A DNA stretch of 64,000 nt, taken from NCBI RefSeq assembly GCF_041435015.1, contig NZ_CP107989.1:9486001-9550000 (forward strand), in the 5' to 3' direction. Both the position numbers and the translations under genes were made by a program. This document shows positions 31,083 through 37,547 of this stretch, piece by piece; position 1 is the first letter of the stretch, and every line of letters begins with the position of its first letter. The notes beneath the pieces were generated by a model. That model was not told where the DNA came from. It ran no database searches and was given only the letters and a program-made list of their open reading frames with translations. The DNA is from Streptomyces canus (GTDB lineage Bacteria > Actinomycetota > Actinomycetes > Streptomycetales > Streptomycetaceae).

Positions 31083-31109
31083 CAACTCACCTGTGAGTAA
31101 AGTGAGTTG
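31083..31109 (+). promoter_or_regulatory. Palindromic element upstream of the P450 operon
   Basis: A perfect inverted repeat CAACTCAC/GTGAGTTG with an 11-nt spacer lies 160 bp before the P450 start. Within it, ACTCA-CCTG-TGAGT forms a second palindrome, and TGAGT occurs three times in direct or inverted orientation. It is a plausible site for the neighbouring OmpR-like or MarR regulator. A core promoter was not assigned with confidence. Confidence 0.5.
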
Positions 31110-31270
31110 ACGATACGCCAGGTGTGTGATCCGGGTCACGTCAGCTTCCCGTCAGGTCACTGGCGGGATGACGTCAGCCCGGTCTGTTTGCATGTGTTCA
31201 CCGAGGCCTCGACCACTTCGCCCCGGCGCTCCGCCCCCTCGGGCAGAGCCCCCCACCACCGAGGAGAACC

Positions 31271-32503
31271 ATGGCCGAAACCGTGGCCGGTCCCGCGCAC
31301 GACGTCGCGGGCACCGCCCCCGAGTTCCCCATGCCGCGTGCCTCCCGCTGTCCCTTCGACCCGCCGCCCGGTCTCAAGGAGCTCCAGGAGCAGGGGCCGC
31401 TCGCGAAGGTACGCCTGTGGGACGGCAGCGAGCCCTGGCTCGTGACCCGCTACGCCGAGCAGCGGGCCGTCCTGGGCGACCCCCGGGTCAGCGCCGACAC
31501 CGAGCAGCCGGGCTATCCGACCAAGGCCAGTGCCGAGGCCGGTGAGGGCAAGCTCAGCTTCATCATGATGGACGACCCCGAACACGCCCGGCTGCGCCGG
31601 ATGGTGACGGCACCGTTCGCCATCAGGAAGGTCGAGGCCCTCAGGCCCGCCGTACAGCGGATCGTGGACGGCCTGATCGACGACATGCTGGCTGGTCCCG
31701 GTCCCGTCGACCTCGTCGAGGCCTTCGCCCTGCCGATCCCGTCGCTGGTCATCTGCGAACTGCTCGGCGTGCCCTACGCCGACCACGCGATGTTCCAGGA
31801 CAACACCAGGACGATGGTCCGCACGACCGCGACCCCCGAGGAACGCGGCGCCGCGACCCGGGAGATCGCCGGATATCTGGCCGGTCAGATCGCCCGGCGC
31901 CTCACCGACCCCCAGGACGACCTCCTGTCGGGCATCGCCGGGCGCGTCGCCGCGGGGGAGCTGACGCACGGGCAGGCCACGGAGATGGCCCTGCTCCTGC
32001 TGATCGCGGGCCACGAGACCACCGCGAACATGATCACGCTGGGTACCGCCGCCCTCCTCGAACACCCTGACCAGCTCGCCCTGTTGCGTGACACCGACGA
32101 CCCCAAGCTCGTCGCCTCGGCGGTCGAGGAACTGCTGCGCTACCTCCACATCACGCACCTGGGGCGCCGGCGCGCGGTCACCGAGGACATCGAGCTCGCC
32201 GGGCAGGTCATCAGGGCCGGCGAGGGCGTGATCATGGTCAACGAGATCGGCAACCGCGACCCCGAGGTGTTCGAGGACCCCGACCGCCTCGACATCACCC
32301 GCGACGCCCGCCGCCACGTCGCGTTCGGCTTCGGCGTCCACCAGTGCCTCGGCCAGCCGCTGGCCCGCATGGAGCTCCAGGTCGTCTACGGCACCCTCTA
32401 CCGGCGCATCCCCACCCTCAGGCTCGCCTGCGCCCTGGAGGACGTGAGGTTCAAGCACGACGCGTTCATCTACGGCATCCACGAACTGCCGGTGGCCTGG
32501 TAA
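31271..32503 (+). CDS. Cytochrome P450 (CYP105-like)
   Basis: The 410-residue soluble bacterial P450 has the I-helix AGHETT (246-251), ExxR E287-L-L-R290 and the haem loop FGFGVHQCLGQPLAR with Cys359 as thiolate ligand. CPFDPPPGLKEL at the N-terminus, SFIMMDDPEHARLRRMV and VICELLGVPYADH point to the CYP105 group, which includes many xenobiotic- and antibiotic-modifying enzymes. ATG at 31271 follows GAGGAG by 5-7 nt. It is the first gene of an operon with ferredoxin and FAD reductase, a complete three-component system. The substrate is unknown. Confidence 0.96.
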   Translation: MAETVAGPAHDVAGTAPEFPMPRASRCPFDPPPGLKELQEQGPLAKVRLWDGSEPWLVTRYAEQRAVLGDPRVSADTEQPGYPTKASAEAGEGKLSFIMMDDPEHARLRRMVTAPFAIRKVEALRPAVQRIVDGLIDDMLAGPGPVDLVEAFALPIPSLVICELLGVPYADHAMFQDNTRTMVRTTATPEERGAATREIAGYLAGQIARRLTDPQDDLLSGIAGRVAAGELTHGQATEMALLLLIAGHETTANMITLGTAALLEHPDQLALLRDTDDPKLVASAVEELLRYLHITHLGRRRAVTEDIELAGQVIRAGEGVIMVNEIGNRDPEVFEDPDRLDITRDARRHVAFGFGVHQCLGQPLARMELQVVYGTLYRRIPTLRLACALEDVRFKHDAFIYGIHELPVAW

Positions 32504-32551
32504 CGGCTCCCGCCCACCCACGACAACCGCGAGAAGGACAAGGGGAATCCC

Positions 32552-32746
32552 ATGAAGGTGGAACTGGAAGCCGACAAGTGCGTCGCCTCCGGGCAGTGTG
32601 TGGTCGCCGCCATGGACGTGTTCGACCAGGACGACGAGGGCATCGCGATCCTCCTGACGGAAGAGGTCGGCGACGACCAGGTCGACGACGTCAGGGAAGC
32701 CGTCGCCGTCTGTCCGGCCGCGGCGATCCGGCTGGTCCAGGCGTGA
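32552..32746 (+). CDS. [3Fe-4S] ferredoxin
   Basis: The 64-residue ferredoxin has Cys10, Cys16 and Cys54 (KCVASGQC and AVCPAAAI), with Ala or Ser at the fourth ligand position, which is the signature of Streptomyces [3Fe-4S] ferredoxins encoded next to P450s. It carries electrons from the FAD reductase to the P450. ATG at 32552 has AAGGGG upstream. Its stop overlaps the reductase GTG by 4 bp. Confidence 0.96.
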   Translation: MKVELEADKCVASGQCVVAAMDVFDQDDEGIAILLTEEVGDDQVDDVREAVAVCPAAAIRLVQA

Positions 32747-33930
32747 GGCGGATCGCCGTCGTCGGCGCCTCGGCCGCCGGGCTCTCGGCGGCCGAGGCGC
32801 TGCGCCGGCAGGGGTACGACGGCGCGATCACCCTCATCGGCGAGGAGCCCGAACCTCCCTACGACCGACCGCCGTTGTCCAAGCAGGTCCTGGCAGGGGA
32901 GTGGGAGCGGGACCGGCTCGCCCTGCGCACCCCCGCCGACCTCGCCGCGCTCGACCTCGACCTGCGGCTCGGTGTCGCGGCGAAGGGCCTCGAACTCGGC
33001 TCCCGCACAGTGGAGTTGGGCGACGGATCCGAGGTGCCGTACGACGGGCTGATCATCGCCACCGGAGTACGGCCGCGCCGGCTGCCTGGTGAGGGCGCGC
33101 ACGTGCTGCGCACCCTGGACGACGCGCTCACGCTGCGGGAGCGGCTGAGCGCCGGGCAGCGCCTGGTCGTGGTGGGCGCCGGTTTCCTCGGTGCGGAGGC
33201 CGCCGCGGTCGCCTGGCGCCTCGGTGCCGAGGTGACCGTCCTCGAACCCGCCGCGGTGCCGCTGGCGCACGCGGTCGGCGCCGAGGGCGGGCGGATGCTG
33301 GCCCAGGTCCATGTGGACCGGGGCGTCGACCTGCGCTGCGGAGTCACCGTGACCGAGGTGACCGAGGACGGCGTCCGGCTCGCCGGTGGCGAGGAGATCG
33401 AGGCGGACGAGGTGCTCGTGGCCATCGGCTCGCTGCCCAACACCGAGTGGCTGGAGGGCAGCGGGCTCACGGTGGGCGACGGGCTGGTGTGCGACCAGTA
33501 CTGCGAGGCCGCGAAGAACGTGTACGCGGCCGGCGATGTCGCCCGCTGGTACAACCCGTTGTTCGGCACCTCGATGCGGATCGAGCACCGCACCAACGCG
33601 GCCGAGCAGGGCATGGCGGCCGCCCGCAACCTGCTCGCAGCCGAGGGGGCGCGCAAGCCGTTCGCGCCCGTGCCGTACTTCTGGTCCGACCAGTACGACA
33701 TGAAGATCCAGGCCTACGGCTTCCTGCGCGGGCACGACGAAGTCGCCGTCGTGGAAGGTGACTTGGCGCAGCGCCGGTTCGTCGCGGGGTACCGCACCGA
33801 CGACCGCGTCAGCGGTGTCCTCGCGGTGGGCATGCCGCCCAAGGCGATCCGGCGGTGGCGGCAGGCCATCGCTACCGGAGCGGCCTGGCGCGAGACCGTG
33901 CGGACGGGCGTCCCGGCGGCCGACGTCTGA
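32743..33930 (+). CDS. FAD-dependent ferredoxin reductase
   Basis: The 395-residue flavoprotein has the FAD dinucleotide fold IAVVGASAAGLSAAEALRR, the NAD(P)H fold VVVGAGFLGAEAAAVAWRLG, ATGVRPRRL and VYAAGDVARW, plus the C-terminal reductase domain. It resembles rhodocoxin/putidaredoxin-type reductases and should use NAD(P)H to reduce the ferredoxin. The true start is GTG 32743, overlapping the ferredoxin stop (GTGA); the frame is open further upstream inside the P450 but has no homology. Presence of all three components in one operon is less common in Streptomyces, where the reductase is usually encoded elsewhere. Confidence 0.95.
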   Translation: MRRIAVVGASAAGLSAAEALRRQGYDGAITLIGEEPEPPYDRPPLSKQVLAGEWERDRLALRTPADLAALDLDLRLGVAAKGLELGSRTVELGDGSEVPYDGLIIATGVRPRRLPGEGAHVLRTLDDALTLRERLSAGQRLVVVGAGFLGAEAAAVAWRLGAEVTVLEPAAVPLAHAVGAEGGRMLAQVHVDRGVDLRCGVTVTEVTEDGVRLAGGEEIEADEVLVAIGSLPNTEWLEGSGLTVGDGLVCDQYCEAAKNVYAAGDVARWYNPLFGTSMRIEHRTNAAEQGMAAARNLLAAEGARKPFAPVPYFWSDQYDMKIQAYGFLRGHDEVAVVEGDLAQRRFVAGYRTDDRVSGVLAVGMPPKAIRRWRQAIATGAAWRETVRTGVPAADV

Positions 33931-34014
33931 GTGTTCGGGGGGGCGCGGGCCACGGGTCGGCTGCCGGCGTTCCCTCCCGTACCCGCCCCGTACCCGCGCT
34001 CAGGCCCTCCGTAG

Positions 34015-34046
34015 GTTACTTGAGTTACGCAACAAGATGGTAAACT
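34015..34046 (+). promoter_or_regulatory. 19-bp regulatory element (copy 2) and leaderless promoter of the MarR gene
   Basis: GTTACTTGAGTTACGCAAC (34015-34033) matches copy 1 at 17 of 19 positions. ACTTGA (34018-34023) and TAAACT (34041-34046) are spaced by 17 nt and would start transcription at about 34053, so the ATG at 34054 is probably leaderless. The element covers the -35, fitting autorepression. Confidence 0.65.
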
Positions 34047-34053
34047 GGCCAGT

Positions 34054-34569
34054 ATGCCCTCACAGCCGCTCCCCGACGTCCCCGCGTCCCCGGAAGTCAT
34101 CGAGATCGAGCGGGCGCTCACCCGCATCACCTACCTGAGCACCCGGGCCCGGCAGCACGACCGGCTGATGGCCCTGGCCGAGGTGCCGCTGGACCGTGCC
34201 GCCGTGGCGCTGCTGCGGCAGGTCGCCGACACCGAACCGATGCGCCCGGGCGAGCTGGCCAACCGACTGGGTGTGGAGGCCTCCCACGTCACCCGCACCG
34301 TCCAGCAGCTGCAGAAGTCGGGTTATGTCACGCGTGTCCCCGACCCCGACGACCGGCGCGCCCAGCGCATCCAGCTCACCGAGACCGGTCAGCAGGCGAT
34401 CGACCGCATCCGCGACGCCGGCGCCCGCGGTATGCAGCTGGCCCTGGCGGAGTGGTCGCCCGAGGAGCTTCGGCAGCTCGCCGGGCTCTTCCATCGCATG
34501 GTGGACGACTTCCTCTCCTACTCGATCGACGACGACAGCGAGGAGCCGACACCGGCCGGGACCGCCTGA
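34054..34569 (+). CDS. MarR-family transcriptional regulator
   Basis: The 171-residue winged-helix protein has the MarR core: LDRAAVALLRQVADTEPMRPGELANRLGVEASHVTRTVQQLQKSGYVTRVPDPDDRRAQRIQLTETG, with the wing DPDDRRAQR. The C-terminal tail is acidic. It starts at ATG 34054 with no Shine-Dalgarno but a well-placed -10, so it is likely leaderless. It follows the P450 operon by 123 bp and probably controls itself and the OmpR-like gene through the shared 19-bp element. Confidence 0.92.
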   Translation: MPSQPLPDVPASPEVIEIERALTRITYLSTRARQHDRLMALAEVPLDRAAVALLRQVADTEPMRPGELANRLGVEASHVTRTVQQLQKSGYVTRVPDPDDRRAQRIQLTETGQQAIDRIRDAGARGMQLALAEWSPEELRQLAGLFHRMVDDFLSYSIDDDSEEPTPAGTA

Positions 34570-34572
34570 AGC

Positions 34573-35736
34573 TCATCGCACCGGAAGGCGTGGAGCGGAC
34601 GGTCGCACCGCGGGCTCGCGAAGCCCCCGCAGCAGCAGGCCGCCCAGCGCGGGCAGGACGATCAGCGGTACCAGCGCGGTCCGCAACGACGTGGCGTCGG
34701 CCAGCGCCCCTACCGCCGGGGCGGCCAGCCCGCCGACGCTCACCGTCAGGCCCAGCGTGACCCCGCTCGCGGTACCCACCCGCCCCGGCAGAAAGTCCTG
34801 GCCGAGGGTGACGTGCAGGGAGAACGGCACGTACAGGCAGGCCGAGGTGAGGGCGACGAAGAGATACACAGCGGGGCCGGGGACGAGCACCAACCCGGCC
34901 ACGGCGAGCACGGTCAGCGCATACGCCCGGCGCACCACCGCGACGCGCCCGTACCGGTCGGCGAGCCGGCCCCCGAGGACCGTGCCCACGGCACCGCCCG
35001 CGTAGAGGACGCACAGCGCCGCCGTACCGGCCACGTCCCCGCCGCCGACGCGCTCACGGACGTACAGCGAAACGAAGGCGCTCAGCCCGACGAACACGAC
35101 CGACCGGCACACCACCGCGCCCGCGAGCCGCAGGAACGACGGCCAGTCGTCGCTCCCGGAGCTCTCGGTCGGCCGTCCGGTCTGCGCGCGGACCCGGGAC
35201 GCGCGTACCGCCGCAGCGCACAGGGCCGCACCCGCCACGGCCGGCACGACCAGCAAGGGTGAGGCGTTCAGCCCGCCCGTGGCGATCACGGCGGCGACCA
35301 GCAGCGGGGCAAGGGCGAAGCCGACATTGCCGCCGAGCGCGAACCACCCCATCCCCGTGTTGCCGCCGGACGCGACGGCTCGCGCGGCCCTGGCGGCCTC
35401 CGGGTGGTAGGCCGCGACCCCGATCCCGGACACGGCGACCGCCGCCAGAGTGAGCGGATAGGAGCCGACGACCCCACTCAGCGCCACCCCCGAACCCGCG
35501 GTCAGCGCGCTCAGGGGCAGCAGCCACGGCATCGCCCAGCGGTCGGTGAGCGCGCCGAACAGCGGCTGCACCACCGACGACAGCAGGGACGCGGCCAGGA
35601 CGATGCCCGACGCGGCCGCATACGAAGAGGCGCGCTCGGCGACGAAGAAGGGCACCAGGGCGGCGACGGCCCCCTGGTACACGTCCACACAGGCGTGACC
35701 GAGCGACATCAGCGTGAGGGAACGATTCCTGGACAC
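34573..35736 (-). CDS. MFS transporter (FSR/fosmidomycin-resistance-like)
   Basis: The 387-residue protein has 12 predicted transmembrane segments. LMSLGHACVDVYQGAVAALVPFFVAE is the first, and HPEAARAARAVASGGNTGMGWFALGGNVGFALAPLL is typical of the Fsr group. GTG at 35736 gives the full first segment; ATG at 35709 is an alternative, and neither has a clear ribosome site. It converges on the MarR gene (3-bp gap) and is divergent from an AraC gene, its likely regulator. Confidence 0.9.
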   Translation of the reverse strand: MSRNRSLTLMSLGHACVDVYQGAVAALVPFFVAERASSYAAASGIVLAASLLSSVVQPLFGALTDRWAMPWLLPLSALTAGSGVALSGVVGSYPLTLAAVAVSGIGVAAYHPEAARAARAVASGGNTGMGWFALGGNVGFALAPLLVAAVIATGGLNASPLLVVPAVAGAALCAAAVRASRVRAQTGRPTESSGSDDWPSFLRLAGAVVCRSVVFVGLSAFVSLYVRERVGGGDVAGTAALCVLYAGGAVGTVLGGRLADRYGRVAVVRRAYALTVLAVAGLVLVPGPAVYLFVALTSACLYVPFSLHVTLGQDFLPGRVGTASGVTLGLTVSVGGLAAPAVGALADATSLRTALVPLIVLPALGGLLLRGLREPAVRPSAPRLPVR

Positions 35737-35790
35737 CGGACGAGCTTCGCCCGAGTGGTGTCCGGCCCGCTTTCGATAATCTGCCCATTG

Positions 35791-36555
35791 ATGTCGAACA
35801 TCCGCCACCCGGCCATGCGCCACACCCCTTCGGCGCCCACGCGTGCCCAGCACCTCGCCGCAGGCGAACGCATCGACGCCCACCGGCACGACGACCACCA
35901 GATCGTCTACGCGGGTTCCGGTGTCCTCGCGGTCACCACCGACGCCGGCACCTGGTTCGCGCCCGGTACCCGCGCCATCTGGGTCCCCGCGGGCACCACC
36001 CACGCCCACCGCGCCCACGGCCGGCTCGACCTGCACCTGGTCGGCCTCCCCGCCGACGACAACCCGGTCGGTCCGGACGCCCCGACCGTCCTCGCCGTCG
36101 GCCCGCTGCTGCGCGAGCTGATCCTCGCCTACACCCGCGACCCGGCCGACGACAGCCCCGAACGTCACCGCCTGCTCGCCGTCCTGCGCGACCAGCTGCG
36201 CGCCTCGCCCCAGCAGCCCCTGCTGCTGCCCACCCCCACCGATCCCCGGCTGGCCGAGGTCTGCGCGCTCGTCCACGCCGACCCCGCCGACCCGCGCACC
36301 CTCGCCGCCCTCGGCGCCGCGACCGGTGCCTCGGAACGCACCCTCAGCCGACTGTTCCGCGGCGAGTTCGGCATGACCTTCCCACAGTGGCGCACTCAGT
36401 CGAGGCTCTACCACGCCCTGCGCCTGCTGGCCGACGACGTCCCCGTCACGACCGTCGCCCACCGTTGCGGCTGGTCCTCCGCGAGCGCATTCATCGACGT
36501 CTTCCACCGCTCCTTCGGCTACACCCCGGGCACCCACAACCGTCGTTCCCGGTGA
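35791..36555 (+). CDS. AraC-family transcriptional regulator
   Basis: The 254-residue protein has an N-terminal cupin (HRHDDHQIVYAGSGVLAVTTDAG, WVPAGTTHAHRAHG) and a C-terminal double HTH (LAALGAATGASERTLSRLFRGEFGMTFPQWRTQSRLYHALRLLADDVPVTTVAHRCGWSSASAFIDVFHRSFGYTPG). ATG at 35791 lies 10 nt after GATAAT, a good -10, with no ribosome site, so a leaderless mRNA is likely. It faces the FSR-type MFS gene. The N-terminal motif pattern is that of NimR-type activators of drug export. Confidence 0.93.
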   Translation: MSNIRHPAMRHTPSAPTRAQHLAAGERIDAHRHDDHQIVYAGSGVLAVTTDAGTWFAPGTRAIWVPAGTTHAHRAHGRLDLHLVGLPADDNPVGPDAPTVLAVGPLLRELILAYTRDPADDSPERHRLLAVLRDQLRASPQQPLLLPTPTDPRLAEVCALVHADPADPRTLAALGAATGASERTLSRLFRGEFGMTFPQWRTQSRLYHALRLLADDVPVTTVAHRCGWSSASAFIDVFHRSFGYTPGTHNRRSR

Positions 36556-36627
36556 GGGCGGAGGCCGCCGCACGAGGTGCCTGTACCGTCCAGTAATGTG
36601 CGCGGCAGCCCCCCAGGAGGAGGAACC

Positions 36628-37008
36628 GTGTCACGGTCCCCACGCTCGCCCCTGCTGCTCGCCGGCCTGCTGGCCACCGCGGGCGTCACCCACTTCGCCG
36701 CACCACGTCCGTACGACGCCACCATCCCGCGGGCCCTGCCCGGCAAGCCCCGGACCTGGACCTACGCGAGCGGTGCCGTGGAGCTCGCGCTCGCCGCCGG
36801 TCTGGCGCTGCCGAAGACCCGGCGGACCGCGGCGCTCGCCACGGCCGCCTTCTTCGTCGGGGTGTTCCCCGCCAACGTCAAGATGGCCGCCGACTGGCGT
36901 GACCGTCCCGCACCGCTCAAGGCGGCGGCTCTCGGACGGCTGCCGCTGCAACTGCCGCTCGTGCTGTGGGCACGCAGCATCGCGAAGAACGGGGAGGGCC
37001 AGGCATGA
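36628..37008 (+). CDS. DoxX-family membrane protein
   Basis: The 126-residue protein has four hydrophobic segments (LLLAGLLATAGVTHF, GAVELALAAGLAL, AALATAAFFVGVFPANVKMA, LPLQLPLVLWA) and the DoxX pattern VTHFAAP..YDATIP..LPG..WTYASGAVEL. GTG at 36628 follows AGGAGGAGG by 4-6 nt. It overlaps the peroxiredoxin gene by 4 bp. DoxX proteins in actinobacteria are linked to thiol/redox stress, which fits the partner. Confidence 0.9.
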   Translation: MSRSPRSPLLLAGLLATAGVTHFAAPRPYDATIPRALPGKPRTWTYASGAVELALAAGLALPKTRRTAALATAAFFVGVFPANVKMAADWRDRPAPLKAAALGRLPLQLPLVLWARSIAKNGEGQA

Positions 37009-37472
37009 GCAAGGCGATCGAGACCGGCGACATCGTCGAGGACTTCGAGCTCCCGGACGAGACCGGCACCAGCCGCAAGTTGTCCGAGCTGCTCGCCGAC
37101 GGCCCGGTCGTGCTCTTCTTCTACCCCGCCGCCCTGACCGCCGGCTGCACGGCGGAGGCCTGCCACTTCCGCGACCTCGCCGCCGAGTTCGCCGCGGCCG
37201 GCGCCCGGCCGGTGGGCATCAGTGGCGACACCGTCGAACGCCAGCAGGAGTTCGCCGGACAGCACACCCTCGGCATGCCCCTGCTGTCCGACGCCGACGG
37301 CAAGATACGCGAGCTCTTCGGCGTCAAGCGAGGCTTCTCCCTGGCTCCCACCAAACGCGTCACCTTCGTCATCGCCCAGGACCGTACGGTGCTGGAGGTC
37401 GTCCGCAGCGAGCTGCGCATGAACACCCACGCCGACCGCGCCCTCGCCGCTCTCCGCGAGCGCGGAAAGTGA
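37005..37472 (+). CDS. Peroxiredoxin (BCP/PrxQ type)
   Basis: The 155-residue thiol peroxidase has FFYPAALTAGCTAEACHFRD with peroxidatic Cys48 and resolving Cys53 five residues later, which is the atypical 2-Cys PrxQ arrangement. The usual PxxxTxxC reads PAALTAGC. It reduces H2O2 and alkyl hydroperoxides using thioredoxin. ATG at 37005 overlaps the DoxX stop. A hairpin terminator follows (37483-37507). Confidence 0.94.
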   Translation: MSKAIETGDIVEDFELPDETGTSRKLSELLADGPVVLFFYPAALTAGCTAEACHFRDLAAEFAAAGARPVGISGDTVERQQEFAGQHTLGMPLLSDADGKIRELFGVKRGFSLAPTKRVTFVIAQDRTVLEVVRSELRMNTHADRALAALRERGK

Positions 37473-37482
37473 CGGTCGCAGG

Positions 37483-37507
37483 ACGGAGGAGCCCCGCAGT
37501 CCTCCGT
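37483..37507 (+). terminator. Hairpin terminator after DoxX-peroxiredoxin
   Basis: The arms ACGGAGGA and TCCTCCGT form an 8-bp stem with a 9-nt loop, followed by a short T stretch, 11 nt after the peroxiredoxin stop. Confidence 0.7.
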
Positions 37508-37547
37508 TTCGGTTGAACCGGCCGGACAAAAGAACGATCCTGAACAA

